A DNA stretch of 64,000 nucleotides from Fennellomyces sp. T-0311. Taxonomy: Eukaryota; Mucoromycota; Mucoromycetes; Mucorales; Lichtheimiaceae. Below the pieces are notes generated by a model. That model had not been told where the DNA came from and searched no databases. It was given only the letters and a program-made list of their open reading frames with translations. The translations under genes and the position numbers were made by a program. This document shows, piece by piece, positions 1-9,639 of this stretch. Location of the stretch: positions 1 through 64,000 of the forward strand of contig JALLLT010000050.1 of NCBI GenBank assembly GCA_025266875.1. Reading direction: 5' to 3'. Position 1 is the first letter of the stretch; each line of letters opens with the position of its first letter.

Positions 1-2104
1 GAATTCGACACCGTAGTTGTTGTGTTCCTCCATACCAGTGGCGATGGTCAAGATGTTGGGATCAAAGATAATGTCATAGGGATTGAAGCTGAAAATGACT
101 ATTAGTCTCTTTTTTTTTGTCCACGCAGAAAGTACTACTTACCCAACCTTGTTGACAAGGATGTTGTACGAGCGAGTACAGATTTCTACCTTGCGGTCCT
201 TCTCAGCGGCCTGACCGGTTTCATCGAACTATGCATGGCAACTTGTTAGTGATCGGTTTTGTTGGTAAACCTTCTGTTGCTATGCTTACAGCCATGACAA
301 CAACTGCAGCACCAAAACGTTTAATAATCTTGGCCTTGCGAATGAAGTCTTCCTCGCCTTCCTTGAGTGAAATTGAGTTGACAATGCACTTGCCCTGCGC
401 ACATTTCAGACCGGCCTCGATAACACTGAACTTGGACGAATCAACCATAAGAGGTACTCGAGCGCAGTCAGGATCGGATGCCAGCAAGTTCAAGAAGCGT
501 GACATTGCCGCATGACCATCAAGCAAACCCTCATCAAAGTTACAATCGACCACCTGGGCACCATTTTCAACCTGAGAACGGGCGATTGCCAATGCTTCTT
601 CGTATTCACCCTTCAGGATATGGCGACAGAACTTGCGGGAACCAGCCACGTTACAACGTTCACCAACGTTGACGAAACCAGTAGTCTCGTTCACAGTAAG
701 CACTTCGAGACCAGAGAGGATCATGACATCTGAGTTTTTGGCGGGTTTAGGGCGAGGCTTGTATTTGCGGCAGACATCGGCAACAGCCTGGATAATTGGT
801 ATGGTCAGTTTATATCCATGACAACTCTGACAAGCTAATCAATTACCTTGATGTGGTCGGGAGTGGTACCACAGCAACCACCCACGATGGTAACCAGGCC
901 TTCTTGAGCAAAAGGCTCGACGTTCTTAGCCATCTGAGCAGGGCTCTCATCGTATTCACCCATAGCGTTGGGCAAACCCTAAATGCTGATCTGTCAAAAC
1001 AAACAAATGCCAAAGGGTCAGCTGACCGGCTTACCGCATTGGGATAACAGATGATGTGCGCGTCAGTGAACCGACTGATATTTTGAATGAATGGCTTCAT
1101 TTGGGGAGCACCCAAGGCACAGTTCAAGCCGAAAGCCACGGGGTTGGCGTGGTTGAGCGATGTCACGAAAGCCTCACCCGTTTGACCAGAAAGCGTACGA
1201 CCACTCTGGTCGACAATGGTACCGGAGATGAACACTGGGACTTTCGGGCGACTATAAATTCCAGCGCAGATCAGTCAAACTACGCATTCTCTCGACCGTA
1301 AATATTAAAGTGAACCCACTTGTCTTCGTCCATGACCAAATCAATAGCGAAGACGGCCGCCTTGGCGTTCAGTGTATCAAAAATAGTCTCGACTAGAAGG
1401 ATATCGGCACCACCATCCAGCAAGCCGCGCACCTGCTCGGCATAAGCAGTAACCAACTCGTCAAAGGTGACATTTCTGAATGCCGGGTTCTCGACCGAGG
1501 GCGAAATCGAGGCAGTACGGTTGGTGGGACCGATGGCACCGCAGACAAAACGACGAATGCCCGTGGCCTCAGTCACCTATTTTCACGTTACCCAAGAGCG
1601 AGTGAGCCATATGATAATCTCGAAAAAATATGACTTACATCTTTACAGGCGCGTTTGGCCAATGCTGCACCTTCTTTGTTAAGACGATAAGCATAGTTTT
1701 CAAGCGCATAATCCAGCTGCGCAATGCTAGTCGAACTGAACGTATTCGTCTCCACCATATCCGAACCAGCTTCCAAGTATAGACGATGAATGTCATAGAT
1801 CGCCTCTGGCTTGGTCAATGTCAACAAATCATTGTTGCCACGCAGATCTTTGCTGTGGTTCTTGAATTCCTCGCCTAGTCAGAGCAATGAGTGTGTCATT
1901 CGAAAAGCTCTTTAGCCGTGTCAGTTACCGCGGAAATCCTCTTCTTGCAATTTGAGACGCTGGACCATGGTACCCATGGCACCGTCCAAGAACATGATAC
2001 GTTCTGCGAGCGTCTTCTCCAGATACTCGAAAATATCTACGCCAATGGCCTTAGCTACATAATTTTCTTTGTCAAGCGAGACCCGTACCTAATTTGTCAG
2101 TCAT
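1..2104 (-). CDS. metH: Cobalamin-dependent methionine synthase, N-terminal half (partial)
   Basis: The enzyme transfers the methyl group of 5-methyltetrahydrofolate through cobalamin to homocysteine, giving methionine and tetrahydrofolate. The minus-strand exons encode the homocysteine-binding barrel first ([47 protein letters not shown]), including the zinc-ligand pair in [12 protein letters not shown] near 850-900. The pterin-binding domain follows ([53 protein letters not shown]). The cobalamin-binding and reactivation domains must lie beyond base 1. At least four introns are visible. The proposed start MTDKL at 2104 needs a 34-nt intron at 2055-2088 to join [15 protein letters not shown] further 5' exon is the alternative. 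This is MetH type, not the B12-independent MetE type usual in yeasts and moulds. Family assignment is certain; the 5' end is not. Confidence 0.93.
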
Positions 2105-2310
2105 GGTAGGGTGGAGGGAGGAAAAGAGGGAGCAGAAAATGCGCGGACCAGACCTGTGATAAGCAGAGTCTTGGTCGGGTATCCAAAGAATTGACTCGCG
2201 ATCTAGATGGTGGATTTGCAACTCCACGTTACCCCGCGAATCGCAGCAGCACAGAAAAAGAGAGCATCATTCGGCACTTGGCCGGACGGCAGCATCGATC
2301 TGTCATGCAT

Positions 2311-2853
2311 TTGTATCTTTATTTATGAACAAATCTCCACCAAATCAATATCCAATCAATCCCATCCCTGTAAGCGCTAGAAATATCTGATTTCAGTAAC
2401 AGAAAGTCAAAAAACATACTTCATATAAACTTACCATAAGTAAATGGAACAGATGATCAGATAAAGGATAATAGCGTTGCGTACAGCGAAAAAGTGTTCT
2501 TCATTAAGTACCATACTCTCCAAAGCTTCTTTAAGTCACCTACTAAGTAAGAGTGGTTGATGCTTCTACCCGAAGGCCACACCAACCGCAATCACCGGCG
2601 ATGTTGCTACCTGTACCGTGGCAAGACACAGTAATTTTTAGGGTGGTACGTTGCCCTACCACCAGGACAGCAACAGCGAAGGAAAGACACTTGATAAAAA
2701 AAACTGAAAAGTACAGCTGCCGTCAGCAATGCAACATCGTGTATTATTACCCACCCACGACTTTGTGTCCAAGGAATCTTGAAAGTCGTTGTGGACGTTT
2801 TTGTCGCTAGAAACGTTACATTTAAGATTGATATATTCTAAGATTGACATAAA
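2311..2853 (+). repeat. Dispersed repeat, segment 1, copy A
   Basis: This stretch matches 12004-12562 in the same orientation, with scattered substitutions and small indels. The match starts at TTGTATCTTTATTTATGAAC and ends at AAGATTGACATAA. I recognise no coding domain. The short open frames in it follow the nucleotide conservation and are not evidence of a protein. It sits just upstream of the methionine synthase start and next to segment 2. Confidence 0.85.
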
Positions 2854-3635
2854 TACATACAGTTCATTGTTACGAAAAAGTCCAAGAAGCAAAGGTGCTT
2901 TGGCCAGGCGACATATTTATACCTGACTATGGGTAAAACTAATCCCGTAATTCATTGGTAAAACTGGTTCATCAGTAAAACTGGTTCATTGAAAAAAGAT
3001 TTTCAAGCGAAACGGAAGCACCCGATAATATATCACAACAAAAACCGACACCACGTCATAAATAAATGCTGATGTGACTACGTACATTCATTCAGAACAC
3101 AGCTCCACCATCGCATCGCGGCAACAGCTGCATGGTAAGTAAGTTATTGATAATTGGAAGTACGATACTGACGACGCGGCATGGCATTTGAGTCTTTTCA
3201 GCTGTTTAAGTGAGTGCTGTTTTAGCGGTTATTTGTTCGTAAATAAAAAATTACTGTATGTATTGCTCGCCTTATCATGTATGATAACACCCGCTTTATA
3301 CTATAACTACCAAGTCTTGCTTAACTACTAACGCGTCTTCTATTACCTACGTAATAAATCATTGAATTTGGGTCCTCAGTAGCAAAATACTTATCAACAG
3401 GAATTTTCAGCTGAAAAGCACTCTACTCACAGAGTGTAAGAAGATAAATCATGACTATCAGAGAGACGCGCTGTACTGCTTTAGACACAGATGTCAAATA
3501 CCAACAAGACAGGGTCTCCGCCCTTTGCAAGATACCACGCTTGAGATTGGATATGAATCCCACAGGCATCTTCCATCAATAAAGTATGTTGTTTCATTTA
3601 GGCCAAAGATTCATTAGCAAGATACCTCCTATGTA
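2854..3635 (-). repeat. Dispersed repeat, segment 2, copy A (inverted relative to copy B)
   Basis: The 782 bp match the reverse complement of 12563-13344 over their whole length, as judged by eye. The segment begins with TACATA and ends with TATGTA, so it has 6-bp inverted termini. It contains a run of 17-18 bp tandem units (GTAAAACTGGTTCAT type, about 2957-2991) and a conserved ATGGTAAGTAAG near 3132. The neighbouring segment 1 is direct between the copies while this one is inverted, so one copy has flipped in place. The strand given is relative to copy B. Confidence 0.85.
3616..3635 (+). repeat. Target-site duplication, left copy
   Basis: The 20 bp AGCAAGATACCTCCTATGTA recur at 4547-4566 with one difference (CTTTGTA for CTATGTA). 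The two copies bracket the LINE remnant, as expected for target-primed reverse transcription. The same sequence is also the right terminus of repeat segment 2. Confidence 0.7.
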
Positions 3636-4544
3636 ACGGACCAACGGTACAAATGGCATGCATTACTCATCAAAGATGCGTATTATTTCAATACTGCTTT
3701 ACAGCGCTTCCGACGCTTAACACCTACCGCTCGCTATGTACGAGGTCGGCTCATTCAACTCTTTTTCGACTTTATAGACACGGATATGTGCCACGTCTTG
3801 GATTCGCTGCAGCATTTGTTTCAACCGTCCTTCGTCATTCATCCGCTTGGAGTATCCTTTGTCTACAACACCGACCGGTTACTCAAGCCCACTGTTGCCT
3901 CCGGTATACGAACCGAGGATCTTTCGCCCAAAACCTTTCGCATACTTTGTCACCCTGCACAATCCACTCTGCCTACACATTACCCTCATGCTCCGATTTC
4001 GATATGAAAAGCTTTCTGGCGCATGGCATTTCCACACAAGGCACACACCATTCTTTGGCGTGGATACCATCACAAATTTCTTGCCGCGCTCGTCTACATT
4101 CCTATAACGTTAGTTTTGTCACCGATGGCCGATGCGTTCTTTATGGCTAACCAGATGATGATCACCACTTCATCTGGATCTGTCCTCGTAAGCAACTCGT
4201 TTGGCAAGGCATTGCGCAGCGCTGCTTTGAGCATCCTTCGGAATTATCATTTGCACACTTTCAGGTTAAACCTCCACCCTTCCCAGCTAAAACTACGCGA
4301 AGGACATACCATTTCATTCACGATGATTATAGCATGCACATTCCTGGCCCTCTGGCGGACTCACTGGAACGCTATTTTCGATGGAGAAACCTTCTAGCCC
4401 AACGGTGTCATCGCCACCGTCATCCAGATGATTAAAAAGCTAGAAGCCGAGACTGCAATTGTATCACATTAGTTGTAGCCCACATCACACAAGTCCTTCA
4501 CCACAGGCATGTCAGTAAACCTATATTTCTATACAAAAGAAAAA
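3636..4544 (+). mobile_element. 5'-truncated, decayed LINE (non-LTR retrotransposon) 3' end
   Basis: A broken reading frame runs from about 3636 to a stop at 4433-4435. It starts in the frame with KWHALLIKDAYYFN and FFDFIDTDMCHVLDSL, passes an in-frame TGA at 4005-4007, and reads on through AFWRMAFPHKAHTILWRGYH. A one-base frameshift near 4073 leads to SCRARLHSYN, then an in-frame TAA at 4148-4150, then DDDHHFIWICPRKQLVWQ and a basic tail. The FWR..HKA..I, CRARLH and HF..xCP.K..VW pattern is that of the zinc-binding region at the end of LINE reverse transcriptase proteins (zf-RVT-like). The reverse transcriptase core is absent. An A-rich tail (about 4532-4545) precedes the right target duplication. 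Non-functional. Confidence 0.72.
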
Positions 4545-4546
4545 GT

Positions 4547-4566
4547 AGCAAGATACCTCCTTTGTA
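4547..4566 (+). repeat. Target-site duplication, right copy
   Basis: This is a near-exact direct copy of 3616-3635, placed directly after the A-rich end of the LINE remnant. Together the two copies give the size of the insertion (about 0.9 kb). Confidence 0.7.
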
Positions 4567-4725
4567 TAAAAAAAAGGTGAATAAATCGGGGTTGCAAAGA
4601 AAATAAGAGGGTGTCTCACGAACCCCTTTCTACGCTTAGAGTTCGAAACAGCAACATATCCTTTTTTATTTCCTTGTTTCTCAATTTTATTTTGCATCTT
4701 TTTCTCCCCCAACCATCTTGTTTCC

Positions 4726-5703
4726 ATGGAAGACACGACTCCATTGATACCATCTGTTATCGACGTGAAAAAGAGGAAAGCTGAAAAGCAGAAATTCGTT
4801 GTCGGCGTCGGCGAGCCACGACCACCCCCACCTGAAGGAATCATCAACTCAGCTGCCTTGAGACGCCCACATCGTCACCATGTCAAGCGGCGGACTGCCG
4901 GTCGAATGCACCGAATGGCCAAAGCGCACTTGACCGACAGTGAAGCGGAGTGTAGTCAAACAACAGTAACGCCAGTTGCTATGCGACGGTCTCAGTCGCA
5001 ACGGTCACCACAGAAACGACGATGGTCATCACAGCCATTGCAACCGTCTGATGAGCGGCGGCAAAGCAGCAGCAGTAGTATAAACAGCAATAGGAACAGC
5101 CCAACCCTCTTTGTATTACAACAACAAATGGCTGCGCCAATTGAGCAAACGTTCAACGCTCTAGCCAATAATCTTGTAGCTCCTAACGGGGCTGCCTATC
5201 CTGCGGTTGTGCATGCAGCTGCTGCCTCACCTGTCTTATCGCCCTCCTCCCCGCAAGCAACAAGAAAGCCCACGCTGCGATCTCAATTCGTAAACAACCA
5301 CGACACGTTGCACGAGGATGAAGAGCCATACGTCACACGAGAGTTGGAACGGATCGAACGCGAGTATCAATGCCTGAAACAATATCGGGATCCAATGGTC
5401 GAGAGTTTGGTGAGGTGTATGCTCGTACGTAAACATATTCGAAAGTCATCCCCGATCAATCAACAGTTCAATCGAACTGTGTCAGCATCCACCGTTGCCA
5501 CTTCAAAAGCTCTTCACTCTGGACATCGACAAGCAGCTGCAGCAGTTCGTCGCCAGCAGCAAGAGGGTATCGCGACGACGGTTAGACAAAGAAGCCCTTT
5601 AAACAATACATCCCTACCGTCCAATCAAGCAAGTCCGATAGCATCTCCGCGGGGAATGCTTAGCACATTGTGGGAACGTATGGTACAGGGTATGAGTACT
5701 TAA
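4726..5703 (+). CDS. Hypothetical basic, low-complexity protein (325 aa)
   Basis: This is a single open frame from ATG 4726 without a needed intron. I do not recognise the family. The first third is basic and Pro-rich (EPRPPPPEG at about residues 30-38; HRHHVKRRTAGRMHRMAKAH at about 45-65). A Ser/Gln/Arg-rich stretch follows (residues 85-130). Near residues 195-240 is the only part that looks folded: an acidic-to-helical segment, EDEEPYVTRELERIEREYQ, followed by a hydrophobic amphipathic helix (MVESLVRCMLVRKHI). The C-terminus is Gln/Ser-rich with SP motifs (RSPLN, ASPIASP), possible proline-directed kinase sites. No signal peptide or membrane segment is visible. The mixture of disorder and basic patches would suit a nucleic-acid-binding or scaffold role, but that is inference only. 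It sits just after the LINE insertion. Confidence 0.7.
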   Translation: MEDTTPLIPSVIDVKKRKAEKQKFVVGVGEPRPPPPEGIINSAALRRPHRHHVKRRTAGRMHRMAKAHLTDSEAECSQTTVTPVAMRRSQSQRSPQKRRWSSQPLQPSDERRQSSSSSINSNRNSPTLFVLQQQMAAPIEQTFNALANNLVAPNGAAYPAVVHAAAASPVLSPSSPQATRKPTLRSQFVNNHDTLHEDEEPYVTRELERIEREYQCLKQYRDPMVESLVRCMLVRKHIRKSSPINQQFNRTVSASTVATSKALHSGHRQAAAAVRRQQQEGIATTVRQRSPLNNTSLPSNQASPIASPRGMLSTLWERMVQGMST

Positions 5704-6100
5704 GCAGAAGATGAACCAGACTGTATATATGTATATAGATTTTTTCGCTTGGATGTACATATATCATGCATATTGTCGAGTTTGACATTTACACGCGACA
5801 TCGCATATGTGTCACACACAGATGAGACGCATTGGAAACACATGACACAGAAGCCCTGTAGCGCATTTCCCACCCATTCTCCCCCAATCTTTTTTATAAC
5901 TTATCACTACTTCCCCATGTCATTGATCGACCCCATTCCCACAAAGGCAAAAAGCAAGTGACATCAGAAAGTGGCAAGTGTGGGGTCGGATTCAGATACG
6001 CACGTGTAAATTTTCTTGATTTCATGCCGCTCCCCACATTTAAAGACCAAAAATTCTTTTTAACTGCCCCTCTTTTTTATACTTCACGTTTGTTCCAATC
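5704..6100. other. Intergenic, promoter side of the aldehyde dehydrogenase
   Basis: It holds the 3' flank of the preceding gene (alternating TA-rich sequence just after its stop) and a pyrimidine-rich stretch before ATG 6101. I see no RNA gene or repeat. Confidence 0.5.
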
Positions 6101-8353
6101 ATGGCTGTTGCGCGATTCACAGTCGATGTTCCCGAAACTCTCGAGTACACCCCCTATGATACCATTGAGGATAGTGTTAGCGTAGTGCGTGGCCACTTTG
6201 TTGCAGGTAGCACTAGTCTTTCTCGATCAAAAGAGATGTCGCGGTAACACTTAGGATAGGCAAGCCACGCGACATGTACTGGCGTAAATTCCAGTTATCC
6301 CGTCTCTACCAATTGGTTAAGGACCATGAAGAAAAGTTCTATGAAGCGCTTGCGAAGGACATGGGCAAGTCGCGACACGAAGCGCTGATGGGAGACATTA
6401 GTCCCCTTTTGGAAGAATGCTTATATTTTATGGATGTAATATCTACTTCTTGTGAGAGATAATTAGCTCAGGTTAGCTAAATATTACAATTATAGAACAT
6501 TGAGCGACTAGCCAAGGACGAAAGGGTACAAGCGCGTCAAGCTATGAACAGATTCGATGAATGTATCATCCGAAAGGATCCTCTCGGTGTAGTTCTGATT
6601 CTCGGTACGAGTTCGCTTTTTTTTACCCGAAAAGATTAACCGACTGTTTTCATTTAAAAACTCTTAGGCTGCTGGAATTATCCTGTTCAGGTAAGAAGGC
6701 TATCATGTGCCAAGAATTTCTTTGCCTTCTGTACTTACTTCCGTACCTATAGCTCCCGTTGGTTCCTTTTGGTAAACTCGTGGATAGTTTTAACTCTTGA
6801 TGGGATACTAATGTAATCTACTATCAGCTGCCGCCATTGCAGCCGGTAACTCTGCCATTCTCAAAGTAGGTTTAAAATACGTATGTTTGGGGAGATTGTC
6901 ATTAATTTCCTTTTTTGTAGCTCTCAGAGACTTCAGTTCACACATCGGCGCTGATCACACTTTTGTTCCCAAAGTACATGGATTCTAGCTGCTACCGTGT
7001 AATCAATGGCGGTGTACCAGAGACCACAAAGCTGCTCGAGTATCATTTTGATCATATTTTCTACACCGGTAGCTCTACTGTAGGCAAGATTGTAATGGCT
7101 GCAGCAGCGAAGCATTTGACTCCTGTGACATTGGAGCTTGGTGGAAAATCGTAAGCCCTCAACTGCATCATCTCTGTCCTTCTCTTATATTCATTATCGA
7201 ATAGACCAGCAGTCATTACTGCTGATGCAGATATTAAGACTGTGGCAAACCGCATTGCCTTTGGTAAATTCTTCAACACTGGCCAGGTACGGAAAAGTGT
7301 CATAACAATAAAGTAAGGAAATTCATGTGAAAATTTAGAGTTGTGTAGCGGTGGACTACGTCTTGATCCCCAAAGAGCTGGTTGAACCATTTGTCAATGC
7401 ACTCCGTAAAATTATCACCGACCGGTTCGGTGCTAATCCAAAAGAGTCCAAAGACTACGGCCGGATCGTTTCCGTCCGACATTTCGATCGTATTGCCGGC
7501 CTTCTGTCTGGTCGACAGAGTGGAAATATTGTTATTGGCGGAGACATGGATCGTGAGGAACGCTACATCTCACCAACTGTTGTCACCGATGTCAACTTCA
7601 ACGATCCTGGCTTGATGAGTGAAGAAATCTTTGGTCCCATCTTACCCATTATCACCTACAATGAGCTTCAAGACGCCGTTGCCATGATTAAACGACAGTA
7701 AGTTACTATAGAAGGCAAATTAACTGTTTCAATTACATGCTAAACTTCCTTTTTTGCTTCATAGCGAGCCTCCTTTGACTATGTATGTGTTCTCCAAGAA
7801 GAAGAAGGACATGCGTAAAGGTAAAGTAGCACGTCCCAAGTCGGCCCGACGGATCTTTTCCTAACTTAGTAACATGATCAGTCATTGACTACACTCCCTC
7901 CGGTGGTGTGTGTGTGAACGATACGCTCGTCCAGTTCGCAGGTATGCTTATTAATTGCTTTCCTATACCAATCCATCATGCTTATATGAACTAGAATTCT
8001 CGCTTCCCTTCGGTGGAGTGGGTAACTCTGGCCTTGGGAAGTAAGTTGCCAATGTTATGTAGTCACTTCTTTCATACGTAATTTGCTTAACATTTTTTAT
8101 TAGATACCATGGAGAGCGCTCCTACAAGCTTTTCACTCACGAACGCTCCATGCTTATCAAGAAGCAGCGTCTGGAGTTCCTTATGAGTGTGCGTTATCCA
8201 CCGTACACATCTAGCACTCTTAAAGTGTTGAGGGCTTCATTACTGTCATCGTCATTCACGATCAACAGAATCATCTATAAGCGAGGAATCAAGAATACGT
8301 TCATAATCCTCCTAGTTTTCTTGTTTTTCTATATCAGAAGACGGCTGTTGTAA
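6101..8353 (+). CDS. Fatty aldehyde dehydrogenase, ALDH3 type, tail-anchored
   Basis: It oxidises long-chain aldehydes to fatty acids with NAD(P)+, as in the ALDH3A2/Hfd1 group. The protein starts [20 protein letters not shown] and is split by many short introns. Family signatures appear in order: an N-terminal helical region ([20 protein letters not shown]), [12 protein letters not shown], the glutamate-containing motif [12 protein letters not shown] near 7125-7150, the catalytic cysteine region [17 protein letters not shown] spanning the intron at about 7288-7338, [11 protein letters not shown] near 7620, and [15 protein letters not shown] near 8010-8115. The C-terminus ends in a basic linker and a hydrophobic helix ([13 protein letters not shown]) followed by RRRLL. 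This matches the membrane anchor of the fatty aldehyde subgroup, so endoplasmic reticulum, lipid-droplet or mitochondrial outer membrane placement is likely. Arginase follows 151 bp downstream on the same strand. Confidence 0.93.
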
Positions 8354-8504
8354 TATAAACTCCTTCCGCCTTTGTGTGGCACAGTTTCCCACGGCAGCTG
8401 CCTGTCAACGCAGATTTTTTCATTTTCCGCAGGCAATAAAAAAAGATAAAAATCGTACCTGACCCGCCATTTCCCGTTCCTCCTTCCAATTTCTCTTTCA
8501 CATT

Positions 8505-9639
8505 ATGACCATTTCATCGCAATTCATCAAATCCAAAGAGGTTGCAGTTGTGGGCATTCCCATCAACGCAGGACAACCTCGCCAAGGCGTCGAAAAAGGA
8601 CCAGCTAAACTCATTGAATTTGGTCTTTTGAACCAGTTGGAGGAGATGGGGTTCAATCCCAATTATATAGACAATGATGCTTTGGTTGCAAAGCTAAAGC
8701 CTGCGGAGGATCCTGATGTGATGAATTTGAAACAGCCAAAGTACGTATCGGCCGTAACACAAACGATCACCAAACAAGTTCAAGAAAACGCGATGAACGG
8801 CAATTTTGTCCTGACGTTGGGAGGCGACCATTCTCTTGGTCTGGCTTCCGTATCGGGTGTGTTTGCTGCGTATCCCGAGGCCTGCCTTATCTGGGTTGAC
8901 GCCCATTCCGTAAGTTTAGTTCCCCTCCCCCCTGATTCGCAGTAATATTTTTAACTTAAGGCTTTTTTCACATCAGGATATCAATACGCCAGGCACAACG
9001 GATTCTGGCAATATCCACGGATGTCCAATTAGTTTTCTTCTAGGCATTGCCGAAGACCATCCGGATTTCCGATGGGTCAAACCATGCCTAGAAGCACAAC
9101 GATTGGTGTATATTGGTCTACGTGATGTTGATCCAGAGGAAAAAAAGATAATCAGAGATTTGAACATCAAAGCATTTTCGATGCACCATGTGGACAAGTG
9201 GGGTATCGCTAAGGTAGTAGATATGGCATTGGAACACGTGAATCCAGATCGCAACCGACCAATTCATCTATCTTTTGATGTGGATGCGTTGGATCCTTCG
9301 GTTGCACCTAGCACAGTAAGTTTCAAAATTTATGCGTATCATGTTATACGATCTTGACCCTTGTTTTTCTTTTCTTCCTAGGGTACACCTGTTCGAGGTG
9401 GTCTCACTTTCCGTGAAGGACATTATATCTGTGAAGCACTGGCGGAAACTGGTCTTCTGGTTTCGGCTGATATCGTAAGCAACATTTTTTTTAAAAAAAA
9501 AATAAGAAAATGGCTATACTAAATACTTGAATTTAAGGTCGAAGTCAATCCTGATCTGGAGGACGAAAACGCAGCATTCCAAACCATTCAAGTTGGTTGT
9601 TCGCTTGCACGCTGCTGCTTGGGAGAGTCATTGCTATAA
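8505..9639 (+). CDS. Arginase
   Basis: It hydrolyses arginine to ornithine and urea with a binuclear manganese centre. The metal-binding motifs are all present and properly spaced: [13 protein letters not shown] near 8815-8850, VDAHS|DIN split by an intron at about 8910-8976, and [15 protein letters not shown] near 9270-9315. [15 protein letters not shown] sits in the substrate-loop position. Four exons give about 315 residues, the usual arginase length. The last exon ends RCCLGESLL. The start [19 protein letters not shown] carries no obvious targeting signal, so the cytosolic catabolic enzyme is the likely form. The short 5' flank is pyrimidine-rich. Confidence 0.96.

Noticed and set aside
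2553..2810. Conserved 45-residue open frame in segment 1 (also at 12257-12493)
   Set aside because: The same nucleotides are conserved on both strands and in non-coding flanks. The frame is lost by indels after about 45 residues and does not begin with ATG, so repeat identity explains it.
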